Part shown: piece after piece, positions 13,509 through 25,165 of the stretch
Numbering within the stretch: position 1 is the first letter of the stretch
Layout: every line of letters begins with the position of its first letter
DNA from: Epichloe hybrida
Lineage: Eukaryota; Ascomycota; Sordariomycetes; Hypocreales; Clavicipitaceae
Length of the DNA: 64,000 nt
Direction: 5' to 3'
NCBI GenBank assembly: GCA_019022495.1
Contig: JAFEKR010000012.1
Span: 558,001-622,000, forward strand
Made by a program: the position numbers and the translations under genes
Notes under the pieces: model-generated
Databases searched by the model: none
What the model saw: the letters and a program-made list of their open reading frames with translations, nothing else
What the model was told of the DNA's origin: nothing

Positions 13509-16500
13509 TCAATCCATTTCAACATCTCCACCAAGAGGTGCTACCCCGTCATCCATCCATTTGCGGAAGTTCTTGTTCTGTTCCTGGATTTCCTCTTGAC
13601 TCATGTCCTTGGCCCAGGAAGGTTTGTACACCATTGTTTCCAGGAGCTTGCTTTCTCGGTGAGCGCTCAGTGCTTTGGTGAACTTGTTGCGACGCTCTCG
13701 CTCTTCCTGAGACTTGGGAGATCTATCGTAGATGAAGTATTCCGACGTTCCCGGGGCCCAGATCATCTTGGAACTCTTCAGGCAAATGCTCGTCGTCAAA
13801 TTCTCACTGTACGAGAGCGGCTTGGGAATTTCGTCGGAATCCGAGTCTGCATCCCCAGATGGCAAGTTGCGAGTGAGAACCACCTTTTGCAGTTTGGATC
13901 GAGGGATGCCCTCCGTTGGCTCAACCCGAATAAATGAGGAAATGTAATACTGCCAACGCTCACGAACTTGCATCTCATCCATGTAGAATGTTGTCTCATC
14001 ACGTTGCAGCCAACGTACTGTGGCTTCGGCCCTTTGGGGGAACTTTTTTTTTTTTTTTTATATACATTAGTACAAATGATCGGAAACAAGTAAAGATGAT
14101 TGATGCTGCTCCAACTTACCCAGCAAATGACAAAAATGTCGCCGTCCTTGACGCACTTCTCGGCAAACTTTCTCGCCGAGATTTCCGTCTGGTAGCTTGT
14201 CTCTTCCTTCTCCCGCCCTGTGAGATACTGGTGGATCAGGTCGGGCGTTTTCTCCTTGGCATCAGTGCTGCTGCAAGTCAATGCCAGTCGACACAGCGCC
14301 TTGAGGAGATCTTGGATGGTGTACAGCTTCCAGCCGTTTTTGAGATAGTAGTGACGCAAGACATCTTGATATCTGTTCTCATCAATGTCACCAGTTACAT
14401 ACTCCTCAATCAACTCAACAGTCTTGGGCCAGAACGCTTCGGGGTCGTCCGTGGGCTCAAAGAACGTCATGTGATTCTCGGTGAAGCCGATATCTCTAGC
14501 AGGCTTGGGCCTGTGTAGACGTTCAACCGCCCCGGACACGATTTCCTTGCTTTCTTTGATATCTAGTAAACGTTTGTAGAGCGTTTGGAAGATGTTGAAA
14601 AAGACGAAGATGGTCTGGTTGCAGAAGAAGTTATACCAAGGGCGAGTGAAGAAACCATCCGCCTTCAACTCACCACCCTCATCGAGGAGAGCATTGTCCC
14701 CGCCACCAACAACAACAACAGGCTTGGGTATGGTTGGCATCCAGCGTTCATTCGAGACTTCTGGGGCAATGGCCTCCTCGGGAGCATCGGCCACATCTTC
14801 TTCGTTGGCCGAAGTGACGTCGGGTGTGGTTTCTTTGCTCCCTAATGCTGCGCTATCCTCCTTCTGACTTCTGGGCTTGCTGCCATTGCGTCCGGGGTCC
14901 AGCACACCTCTGAGAAGATCACCCTTCCTGCCGTTGCGACGGCTGCGACCATTGGTCAGTTCGGCAGGAGTCGAATCCTCCAGTTCTTCTTCACCCGAGT
15001 CAGGCTGCATCTTGGGAAGCTTATCCTGATACATCTCTTCTGGTAGGTCAAAGAAGGCGGGGACAAACGTCTCCAAGAAGTCGAGGATGCGCTCCTTTTC
15101 CTGAGTACTATGCTGACCATTATGCATACTGTACAGCATCATTAGGCGAAGCAACTCGAGAACAACCTCCTTGTTGCTGAAGTCCCAGACCAGTTGGTGG
15201 CGAGGTGCTTTACCCTTGTGGATGCGTTCGCGGCGCTGCTCCTCATGCTTGGTCTTGATGACATCAACAAGATGCTTGGCAGTGAGGTTCCTCTTATCAT
15301 TGGACTTAACAAGGATGCCCATGTGGTCGAGACTCTTCAGGTGCATGTTCTCCGTCTGCGCGTGCCATACCTTCTCCCATTCACGTTGCGAAAAGCGCCA
15401 TTCCTCATCCTTCTGTTTCATTCGAGCTAGAAGAACGGGGACCACATCAAAGGGGTGGCTGTACATGTCGTTTACGACGTCGATGCCTCGCTCGCCATAT
15501 ATCTTCTTGCAAATGCGCTTGAATATCGAAGTGCTCTGGCCAGCGAGGGCAGCAGGCATGTGGAAAGCCTCCCTCTCGGTGGAAGACATGGCAAGCATTT
15601 GCTGAGCGATCGGCTCCAGAAGCTGAATGCACTTCAAATTGGCCTCAATATTGAAGTCGTAGTCATGGCGTTCTTCCTCGATCCTGTGGAGTCCTTCTTC
15701 AAACTGGTTCTTGCGATGGGCAACAAAGCCAGAATCCTCGCTGGCCCATGTGGGATGGGATGCCCATTGATCGTTCAAGACTGAATTGCACAGCTCGTCT
15801 CTACCACTGCAGGGCTTGAGGCGCTCCCGCTTCGGCAACAACCTGTAGCTAGGACCGTAGCCACGGCAGTTACTCAATGATAATTTCTCGATCGGGGGGG
15901 CCGGTTGGTTTTCGATGACGACATCTTGCGAGTCCACGCCGACAAAGGTTTTCCAAAATGCCATCAAGTCTGGGTTAGCCCCAATGAATAGAGCACCCTT
16001 GTGAAACAATGTGTTCCGATCGATAATGTTCTGACTAAACAGATTGCATAACTTCAGGAACTCATTCATGGAGGATCGGTTGCTAAGAAATTTCTTGACT
16101 CGCTCGAAGAAAGCAATTTCTTCTTGATTGGATGTCACAGAAGAGCGGGGAGGATATGGCTCAGGCATCACAGGAGTGAGCGTGGGCTCGATGGCAGACA
16201 GGTCACCAGTGGCCCTTGCGTGACTAATCTTCGGTCTCTTGCTATTATTGCCGTTGACGGTGCTTTGTGCGAGTCTGTTTACTGCGCTGGCATCGGGAAC
16301 AGCAGGTTCGGCAGCTAAAGCCTGCTTGTCGCCTCGTGGACGTTTCTTATTGTCCTTGCTGGCACTTGGAGGCGGAGCAAAACTACCGAGAGGTGGCATC
16401 TTCTGGCCGCCAGGCTGAGGAGTGTGACTGGTGCCAGCAGGAGTTCCTTCCTCGCCGCGGCCAGGGGTGGCTTTGGCTTGTCCGGCAGATTCGGGGAGAA

Positions 16501-18556
16501 ATTGCTTGAAATCTTCCAGCAGATCCGGGGCAGCGTTGAAGAGTGTTGTGACCTGAGCGTACACGTCCTGAATGGGCTTCTGTTCCCTCTGGTATGTTTG
16601 CAGGATCTCGAGGAACTGCTTGTATATCTCTGGCTTATCCTGAAATCGGTTTTTGATCTTGTTGACATAGCTAATAGCATGGTTGAATTCAACAGGACCC
16701 CGCCGTTCCATGTTTGCTTGGGTGCCAGCACCAGCGTTTGCTCCGCCCGAGGCAGAGGTCGGAACTGGGGTCTGTCGAGCGCCCGAGGCGTTTGCGCTTC
16801 CCGATGAGCCCTGATTTACGCTTCTTTGCGCCGAATTAACTGCATCGAAAGCGGCACTTTGAGCGGCAGCTTGGACAAACAAACTGGCACCATTCTGGGC
16901 AGGGGTGCTAAAGTTTGCCTCTGGGCTTTCGATGCTGTGCTGAGAGCGCTGCTGCTGCCACTGGCCACCACGTTCTGGGAACAAAGGCTGGCCAGGGGGG
17001 GGCCCGTGTCCGTCTGAGCCACGGCCTGCAATGGACTGTACGGTAGTGCCCATGGGTGTCGTCACTCTAATCGTGTTTGGATCGTTCCCGGCGCCACATT
17101 CTATTCTGTACCCTGGAGGTAGAAAAGTGTTGAACCCTTGGATTAAGTTGGGGTGGCCGGCAAAGAGTTCGGAAACGCGGTTGATGACGCCCGGTGTGTC
17201 AATTCTAGTCAAGTGTTAGTATATGACAGGGTTGAAAAACTGTCAAGACACTGTGACCGTGGAACATACGCTTGACTCTTGAAATCCTTCATGATATCCA
17301 AGAATCGGTTATAAACATCAGGCTGGTCGTGAAACTGAACCTTGACTTGATCCAAGTAGGTCAAGGCGTCCTGCGAAGTCATATTAGCGTTAACAATGAA
17401 AGCATGCTTGCATCTTCAGAATATGAATGTGGCTTGTACGGTGAGGGCGAAGTAGACTGGCCAGAGACTAGCGTCACGGCCCCAAAGTTGATGGACATGA
17501 TGGCCGCTAGCCAGGACGGTCTCGAAGATTCCGACCACGAATGCCGCGAACCCGGGCCGCCATCTGCCAAAAACACCCTGCTCAAACTCTCCCTGCTCCA
17601 TCTCACTGAAGAGCTGATCCATACGTCAAGCCAAATTGATCAAGCCGGGATCCAGGAATATCATCCACATGCAAGCGTGGCAGCGAAGAGGGATTTTGGA
17701 GGCGACGAAAGGACCGGTACAGACTTGAATGAGTAGGACAAACAAAGTAAAGAGCAACTGATGCTGGAATGAGCGCGCACATCCTCAGATGCTCCTTCTT
17801 CGCATCAGCCCCCCCAATCTGGATCGAAACCTCTGCAAGTTCCCAAGTTCGTCTTCTCCCCCAGCAACCAACCACTTCTGTCCCGGTCGAATCACGAAAA
17901 TAAGAAGTCACCAAACTCACATTCAAAATAGGTTGCTGACCTTGCGTGATCCCACTTGGAATCTGATGCCCGCCAGGGGTCACGCCGACGATGGCCGCAG
18001 TGGCGCCTTTAGCTGCTCGCTGAGCATCCTGCTGGCCTTGTTGTTGGTGAGGGCCGGCCCCAAATCCAGGGCCTCCCGAGCTCGTCGCAGGCTGCGAAGC
18101 AATCGGAGGCGCTTGCGAGTGGCTCATTGGACCGTATATCTGATGCTGCGATCCAGCACCTCCCTGCTGTCCATTGCCGCCACTATGTTGCAGTGGCCCC
18201 CCAAAGTTGATGGCTCCCGACGATGCGCCAAGAGAAGCAGCCGACGGAGGCGCATTACCACTATGGTTCGCAAGTAGCCCTCCAGGGCTGTGTATGGCGC
18301 CGGGGATTCTCGATGCGACCGGTTGGTGAATAGGGATGGAACCAGCACTGCTTTGATGGGGGGCGCCAGGGCCCGACTGCTGGTACCTATCGGCCTGTTC
18401 TCTCTCTCGGTCGCGTTCGCGTTCACGTTCACGTTCTCGGTCTTGGTCACGTCGCATATCTTCATGCTGCTGTATGGCGCGGTGTCGCTCATCCATGTCG
18501 CTGTCGCGGTCGTATGGCGCACCACCGGTACGACCGTGGAGATGCTGGTTATTCAT
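13509..18556 (-). CDS. SIN3: SIN3 transcriptional corepressor
   Basis: Scaffold of the Rpd3/HDAC corepressor complex. Four exons: 18556-17921, 17370-17270, 17204-14120 and 14042-13509, about 1451 aa. An arginine- and glutamine-rich N-terminus leads into PAH1, built by splicing QQPILN to [20 protein letters not shown] and FKSQA to [20 protein letters not shown]2 ([20 protein letters not shown]) and PAH3 ([20 protein letters not shown]) follow. The HDAC-interaction block contains [20 protein letters not shown] and [18 protein letters not shown]. The C-terminal Sin3a block includes [20 protein letters not shown]. The last intron (77 nt) has a T15 tract and was placed so that FVICW joins [20 protein letters not shown]. 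The first intron, about 550 nt, is unusually long for this locus. Confidence 0.93.
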
Positions 18557-19656
18557 GCTCGTCTAACTGCGGCCTCTGCGTCAGCACAACCACGTTCGCT
18601 CATTCATTCTCACTCATTCAGAAGCAATACACTTCGCAGGAAGTGATGCAGGCCCAGCTCGTCATCGATGCTGCGTCTCTCTCCAAGTCGCAGTCGGTCG
18701 GCCAGCTGGCCGGGTAGTCAGCGCCAGGAAAAAAAAAAAAGACTTACAACTTGTCGGCACACCTGGGCGGGTGAAACATCTACATGGATGCAAATGGCCC
18801 AGTACTAAAAATCAAATAAAACTCAAAGAGTCTGAAGGAATTAAAACGAGACAAAGAAACTTCGTGTGTAGGTGGAAAAGAGAAGGGGTTGGGCTGCGAA
18901 GACGACGCAAACCGAAGTCGCTGGTGCAAACTTGGGAAGCTCCCCTTGTGGCAGAAGGTGACGAGATGTGAATGGGCCTTGCACTACTGCACCCGCGGGT
19001 CATTCCGCGTCACGTGCCGATTAGATAAAATCGTGGTGCTCTATCGAGATCGGCATTTTGACGAGGCTGGCCAATGACAGGGAATACTACTACATGAGCT
19101 TACTCCATCGTCCACCAGAACGGGTCTCAGCCTCGCGATCCAAAGAAGTGATGGCGAATTGTTATGCACAATCAATATTAAAGAGCATAGGCGAGGACAT
19201 GAGCCACAAATATCATACCCTTTTTTTTTGGAGGGACTTTTTCGACCTTTTTACTACGAAAGCCCTATTGGGGTGATTGTGACTTCATTAAAACTCTTCC
19301 GTTCGGGGCTTCAAACTCCAAACGTGGTTCCCAAACCAAAACAGCTTTCCACTGCGTCCTCCCTGAGTAGTACAATTTCAAGAATAGAACAAGAAAGAAG
19401 ATGGCGAGTTGTGGAGTAAGTTGTACTAAAGGAACCGTTTCCCCTCGCATTCCCATTCACAGCCCTAGCACTTCGGTCTCTTTCACGCCCTTTTCCTCCA
19501 AGGCAGAACCGTAAGTCACTGAGCTCAGATTCCTCGCTTCGTGACTAGCCCCTTCTCGGCTCCAATACTGAAGGACTTGATACCCGGCCCCTCTTTCAAT
19601 GCATGCTCAACGTCGCGGTTGCCTATTCAGAGTTGTCGCTCGCTTGTTGCGTCTTC
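18557..19656. other. Intergenic: SIN3 upstream and TAF2 3' flank
   Basis: 1.1 kb with no supported gene. A CACGTG at 19011-19016 is the only motif noted. Confidence 0.5.
19011..19016. promoter_or_regulatory. CACGTG E-box upstream of SIN3
   Basis: Six-base palindrome about 455 bp upstream of the SIN3 start. Weak evidence, consensus match only. Confidence 0.25.
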
Positions 19657-22600
19657 CTAGGCTGTGGGTGGCTGCGGCTTCCGGATGATTTTGATCTTTG
19701 GCCGAGCACTGACAGGTGTGCCGCTGCCCGACGGATTGCCAGCGCTCCCAGCGCCATTAACAGCTAGGGTAGCGATCCTGGTATCAATGGAGACTTTGGG
19801 TGTCGAGTGAGGAACAGGGGACGCGCTGCTGCCTGGCAACGGCTTCCGTGCCGTGTCACCAGTTGGGAGAGGCTTCCTTACTTTGGCGACGATGCTATCC
19901 TTTACGCTTCCAGTTGAGGACTCTTTAGGTCCCCCTGATGGCAGGGCTGTCCTCAAGCTAGAAGAAGTCTCCAAGGGCACCCCAAGAATCAGGGCAAGGC
20001 GCTTAGGATTATGTGTCTTCAACGTGACAACCCGTCGCCTTTTTGATATCTTGTCACCGCCAAAACTCAATGACTCTGTCTTAGGCCGCTTAGGCGCAGG
20101 TATTATTGTCTGCTCATTTTCCGGACGAGGACGCTTGGGAATCGAGATGGACTTGATGGGTGTACCGTTCGTTTGCGGTGCGGAGGAAGCAAAAATGGTG
20201 TCTGTTTCGCTCTTCAAAGGCACTGGGCTAGGACGTTGTGGTATACTAGAAGCCTTGGTGTTGATTTTAATTGACGAGGTTCGTGGTGGTTGTGGTGGTG
20301 GTGGTGGTGGTAGCGGCGGCGGCGGTAGCGATGGAAGTGGTGGTAGTGGCGTTGTTCGAGGCGGGCCCAAGGGTACGGGGGCTGATAGTAGAGGGTTCTT
20401 TGGCTTTGTCTTATAGTATGCCTTGAAATTAACAAGGAGTCTGTCGGCTAACTTCTGAGCAGGTCGTTCTACTGTCCAAGCTTTTGGCAAAGCGAGGGTC
20501 AGCACCCAGCTGCCTGCCTCCTCAAACATCATGGCTGCAAGATCAAGCAAGCTGTCAATCTCACTCCGCCCAAGACTGATGTGGTCTAATGCCTTCCGCA
20601 TGGCAGTGCTGTAGTGCCTCTCGTCTCCCGAATAAGTCTCATTCATCTCCTTCCGTAGAGCCTTGAGAGCAGCATCCAGATTCTCCTTGCGAGCAAACAT
20701 CTCCTTGCGTGCCTCGATCTCCTGAGCACTGTCCTGCACCAAAAGAGGTGGATCTTCAGCCTCTTCAAGGGAGGGTTCGTTCTTAACGACCTTGGTATGC
20801 TCTCCGAAAGCGATGGCTGCCAGGCCGCTCGCCACGGCCTGGATGAGCTTGTTGCGCACAAAGGGGGATTTGTCCGTCATAAGCGCATACAAAAGAAAAG
20901 TGAAAAAGGTCGGGTCCATCAGAGCGCCTAAATCAACCAGCGCCTCGAAACACTTGATTCGAATCAAATCGCGAGTTCCATCGAGCAAATACTGTCCAAA
21001 TTCGGAATAACTTTTGGGTATGACCTCAGCTTTCATGAGTCGCTGTTTGGCGTCAAGCCCAGCGATTGTCCATACATTTTGATAAGAATTGGTCCACTCG
21101 TCGCGTCGAAGTACGCGCTCAATCTGCTCCATGGCTTCTTCAAGAAATTTGCTTTCTTCATCATCCGTCGCTTTGCTTTGGCGAGAAAGCCAGTCATCTT
21201 TCTTGGAAGGGATGAGTGACGTTGCCAGTACTTCCACCAATGTCGCGATGTAAAAGTGATCCGAATAGGGGTTGTCTTCGTTATTGTTGAATAGCAGCTG
21301 ATCCAGAATGAAGCGGCGAGCCTCTACTGGACAACGGTATGTGTGGTCTCGCACTTCGGCAATTGCCTTGATGACTGCACGCCTGACTTGGTATTGCTTT
21401 TTATCGGTAAAATCGTTCGGACGAGGCTGATTTGTTTGCTCGTAGCAGAACATCTCTCGAAATGCCCTCATTAGTTGCCTTAACCCAAGGAGCGGTATGT
21501 CTTTAATATTGGATTGTCGGGGTAGCGCTTCCGCGGCCATAGTTCGGATACCGTGGAAGTATCGACGGTCAATCAAGGTCCGCACTAGAAAGCCAGACGC
21601 AATGGGATGCAACGGCCCTTGAGTCAGATACAACATGGCATCTTGTTGTGCCACGACATCTCTATCTTGCTGAAGCTGAGAGACGTACATGTACGGCTCG
21701 AGGCTGCGTTTCATATCACAAGCCCATTCGAAGTCCGCGTCAACACGAATCCATTCATAAGATTCTTGGTCCATCTTTCTTTCTGTCTCAGGGTCCCACT
21801 CAATGAGCTCCCAGTCTCTCAGATCATCTGGGCCTTGCAGGACATCCCCAAGGCAATACAACAGGGCATCGTCTGCTGGATTTTCCGTAATCTCCATGCT
21901 CGCACCGGCGCTATGTTTCTCCTTCATACGTCGAGTTCGCTTTAATCGCTTGTATTTTGTGTTGTAGGGGATTTCAAATTTGGTCAACCTTGTTGCGTCC
22001 TCGCGAATTTCCAGAATGTGCTCATACGGAGTGCCGTCAGCCTCGTGAATTCTCACGGTCATAGGTCCAGTGAAAAGGGGCTGCATCTCGCCAAGCTTCA
22101 GATCCGCTCGTCGCTCTTTGACAACTCGTAAAAAATCATCCTTTTCCAAGCCCGACGCTTTCTTCGCCACCTGGTGCTGAATTTGATTAAGAGTCAATTC
22201 CACACAAAGTCTCTTCTTGTTGAATTTTGCCTTCACGTCGAACCTAGGGCAGCCTGAATTATACACCCACTCCTTCCAGAATGTCTCGAGCCTATATCGT
22301 GATCCCTTTTCACAGACGGCTCTAAATTTCTCTGTCTCAAGGATTGTTGATCGATCACTGCCTTCAATCTGCGCTTTGGTCAAGAATTTCTGCAAAATCC
22401 TCGTCAGGCCATGACCGCCAGAGGCCTTGATCATGCGCTTGTCGAGTATGAAGAGGACAACAGGCGCTTTCAGTTCCATGAATTCCATTTCAAAGTCCCC
22501 CAGGTGCAGGTTTGGACCAAGATCGAATAGTGACGGGCGGTTAACATCGGCCTTGACCAGCCTGTCTGACATGGTTTTCATGCGAAATCGATGCTCATTA

Positions 22601-24072
22601 TTGCCGCAGAGCTTCTTCATGAAAAGATCCGTCATGTAGTGAGCTATGCCAAGCACAAGCCACAGATCATTCCGAGTATTGGGTATTACGTTGATGCCAA
22701 TCCACTGATACGTCAATGTGAACACAATCTTTCTGGTGGTCTCGATTTCTGTGTCGATGACCTCTTCCGGATATAGTAAGCGATTGCTTATGAACGCCAA
22801 AGAATGTAGTGACACGGTATCCTGCACCATATCATCCAAGAAACAAACTTTGAAGTTGCCAAAGGGATACTTGGCAAACGTATATGTGAAGAAGTCGGCT
22901 GCCATTGTCAAAGCTGCTGCGGTGTTTCTCACCCAGTCGCCACGGTTCGGTAGGCAGTAAGCATGAACTTTGAGGGCGCTCATGCCAAGCTTGACCTCAT
23001 CTTCCTCTGTTCGGAATTCAGACGATAAGTCGATGTGCTCGAAAGGGCCAACCGCAAGACCTAGCTTCTGCACTGAGGCCTTCTTCTCCGGCTCAAAAGT
23101 CATAATCTTCTTGCGATCATTGTGCGGGTCAACAGACTCCTCCATCAGGAAACCAGAGCAGACAGCAGTCATTTCTCTCAGCTTGTCTTCTTCTGCCAAT
23201 CTCATTGAGCGTTCATGATAGTCACGCAATTTGTCAGCACTGTTCACTGCAGCCTCTTTCTGCGTAGCTAGTGCTTGCTCAAGCGCGTCTCCAAGAGTCC
23301 GGGGGAATTTGACAGATATCCTCCAATCGCATCGCGCACCATGATCGTCAACGCAGGGAAATATACAAGAGGCTGTGCCAGGTTGTATCGAGTGACGGGT
23401 ATACACATGTGTGAATCGATTATCCAGCGCATCCACTCCAACGAAATGCAAGCCATCGCGGGGATTCTTGTTCAAAAAAGGTATCGTGACCTTGAATTGC
23501 TTGTGTCCCTTGTCAAATGAATCCAGACTCGACATAGACTTTCTAATAATCAGCTTTGGACGCTCTGGATCCCCTTTCCCTCCACGAAGACCAATTCTCA
23601 ACGATCCATAGACCGGCGTACAACCCTCGATCTCTCTATTCTCGGCAGGGACGTCGGTTTTTCGGTTATGAAAGACATTTCGGGCTCGTAAGCGGCGAAT
23701 GTCGTGGTGTTCGGCTCTCAAATTCCAGCCTTCTGGTTGGACGAGTCTTTTGTATGGATCATTGTACTCCGTCGCGGCTTTGCGTTTCTGTCCCTCGACA
23801 ACCTCACCATTCACCTCTTTCATTTCTGTAACCGTTACATTTCGGGTGTCAATCTCACAATTTGCAGCATCGAGATAGATGTCTTCGATTTTGTCCGAGA
23901 AGATGACGATGTAGAGATCGGTGGTGCCGCTAATTTGTCTCTCACGGAAGTTCACGTCCAGGTTAACTTCCTGCTTAATGACAAAAAATTCCTGGACCGG
24001 GTCGTCCTTGATAGGTGGTAAGTAATCGCCGTCCAGCAACGGGTGCTGTCCAGCGTCATCGAGGAACGACAT
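19657..24072 (-). CDS. TAF2: TFIID subunit TAF2 (TSM1-type)
   Basis: TBP-associated factor that contacts promoter initiator DNA within TFIID. Single exon of 1471 aa beginning MSFLDDAGQHPLLDGDYLPP. The N-terminal two thirds follow the M1 aminopeptidase fold: FFVIKQEVNLDVNFRERQIS beta-strand start, FPCVDDHGARCDWRISVKFP and FKVCFLDDMVQDTVSLHSLA. The zinc motif HExxH is absent: the corresponding helix reads WLVLGIAHYMTDLF after LTYQWIGINVIPNTRNDL. This is expected, since TAF2 is a non-catalytic relative. The C-terminal HEAT-like region is followed by a proline-rich linker and a basic tail with KRPRPENEQ, KRRRVVTLKTHNPKR and a final KIKIIRKPQPPTA, which probably binds other TAFs or carries nuclear import signals (inference). 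Confidence 0.95.
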   Translation of the reverse strand: MSFLDDAGQHPLLDGDYLPPIKDDPVQEFFVIKQEVNLDVNFRERQISGTTDLYIVIFSDKIEDIYLDAANCEIDTRNVTVTEMKEVNGEVVEGQKRKAATEYNDPYKRLVQPEGWNLRAEHHDIRRLRARNVFHNRKTDVPAENREIEGCTPVYGSLRIGLRGGKGDPERPKLIIRKSMSSLDSFDKGHKQFKVTIPFLNKNPRDGLHFVGVDALDNRFTHVYTRHSIQPGTASCIFPCVDDHGARCDWRISVKFPRTLGDALEQALATQKEAAVNSADKLRDYHERSMRLAEEDKLREMTAVCSGFLMEESVDPHNDRKKIMTFEPEKKASVQKLGLAVGPFEHIDLSSEFRTEEDEVKLGMSALKVHAYCLPNRGDWVRNTAAALTMAADFFTYTFAKYPFGNFKVCFLDDMVQDTVSLHSLAFISNRLLYPEEVIDTEIETTRKIVFTLTYQWIGINVIPNTRNDLWLVLGIAHYMTDLFMKKLCGNNEHRFRMKTMSDRLVKADVNRPSLFDLGPNLHLGDFEMEFMELKAPVVLFILDKRMIKASGGHGLTRILQKFLTKAQIEGSDRSTILETEKFRAVCEKGSRYRLETFWKEWVYNSGCPRFDVKAKFNKKRLCVELTLNQIQHQVAKKASGLEKDDFLRVVKERRADLKLGEMQPLFTGPMTVRIHEADGTPYEHILEIREDATRLTKFEIPYNTKYKRLKRTRRMKEKHSAGASMEITENPADDALLYCLGDVLQGPDDLRDWELIEWDPETERKMDQESYEWIRVDADFEWACDMKRSLEPYMYVSQLQQDRDVVAQQDAMLYLTQGPLHPIASGFLVRTLIDRRYFHGIRTMAAEALPRQSNIKDIPLLGLRQLMRAFREMFCYEQTNQPRPNDFTDKKQYQVRRAVIKAIAEVRDHTYRCPVEARRFILDQLLFNNNEDNPYSDHFYIATLVEVLATSLIPSKKDDWLSRQSKATDDEESKFLEEAMEQIERVLRRDEWTNSYQNVWTIAGLDAKQRLMKAEVIPKSYSEFGQYLLDGTRDLIRIKCFEALVDLGALMDPTFFTFLLYALMTDKSPFVRNKLIQAVASGLAAIAFGEHTKVVKNEPSLEEAEDPPLLVQDSAQEIEARKEMFARKENLDAALKALRKEMNETYSGDERHYSTAMRKALDHISLGRSEIDSLLDLAAMMFEEAGSWVLTLALPKAWTVERPAQKLADRLLVNFKAYYKTKPKNPLLSAPVPLGPPRTTPLPPLPSLPPPPLPPPPPPQPPRTSSIKINTKASSIPQRPSPVPLKSETDTIFASSAPQTNGTPIKSISIPKRPRPENEQTIIPAPKRPKTESLSFGGDKISKRRRVVTLKTHNPKRLALILGVPLETSSSLRTALPSGGPKESSTGSVKDSIVAKVRKPLPTGDTARKPLPGSSASPVPHSTPKVSIDTRIATLAVNGAGSAGNPSGSGTPVSARPKIKIIRKPQPPTA

Positions 24073-25165
24073 GACGCCGCAATTTCTTGTTCACGCAGTG
24101 TACTGCGCGCTCAGTCTTCAGATGCCTCGCCTAGGCGAGCGTCCTGGACTGGTTCGTCACAGAGGCATTCGAAGAAGGGTAGAATCGCAATTATTCGGTT
24201 GCGCGCATTAGAAGAGAGAGCGTCGACCATCGAAGATGGTGTTGTATAAGGTCTGTCGGCTTGGGAGGGTCAACGATGGACTCTATGGATATTCAGCGAT
24301 ACAAATTCCAACCCTTCTTGGCGTGGCAGCTTCACCTGGGAGGAGTGGAGATTGGCGGGCAGGCGGCGAAGACTTATGTAGGCACCTCGTGAGACGAGGT
24401 TTGGAGGAAGTTGGGTTCGAGATGCGATTTTGGCGAGCTTGCCTTGCTTGTGGCGGGCCACATTGAATTGCCGGACACAAGCACAAGTGCTAAAAGTGGG
24501 TCGGTGTCATGCCGGGCGAGGAACCAGAAAAGTGGGGCGTGACATGAAATATCGTGTTGTCTGCGTGCTTCCGCATTTCGTGGCGTTCTGTGGCTCTTAA
24601 CTCTATATCTTGTAAAGTTCATGTTCACCTGGCCAGGTTATAGCCAGCATCTATGGTGTAGATGCAAATCTTGGTGAGAAATAAAAAATTTGAGTAAAGC
24701 AGACACCTAAGCGTTCTGCATTGAGCTCTTCTGCAACAAACGTGCGTTTTCGCGAATGCTCGTTTGAAAGGTTCGGAGTTGCTGCTACGGAGTAAATACA
24801 TTGGTTTTAAATGCGAGTTGTATGGGGGGTATCTTTAGTACCTAGGCAGCTAAGCTTGCTTAATCCTGCAAGTTGGCTCATGCTACCCTCAAATCAACTA
24901 CCATGATCAGGGCCCCAACGTTACCACGTTGGCCATACCCGTATGATTCCCGGAGCCGAAATCGACAATTGAAAAAAAAAAAAAATTCCATCGAAATTAT
25001 GCTACATCAAAGTAAGCTTGACAATTGTCTTTGCCAGAGACCCGTCAACACCACAACGCCATGCCCAAGACAAGTCGCATATATATACACACACAACTTC
25101 CTCTATCCTCTGTACATGGAGACGTGGATAATGAAAAGAAAATAAAGTACATCGCCATGGTACAG
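24073..25165. other. Intergenic: TAF2 upstream and SAS4 3' flank
   Basis: 1.09 kb with no supported gene. It has a TACGGAGTA half-motif at about 24785, an A14 run at about 24972 and a short TA/CA tract at about 25078. Confidence 0.5.
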
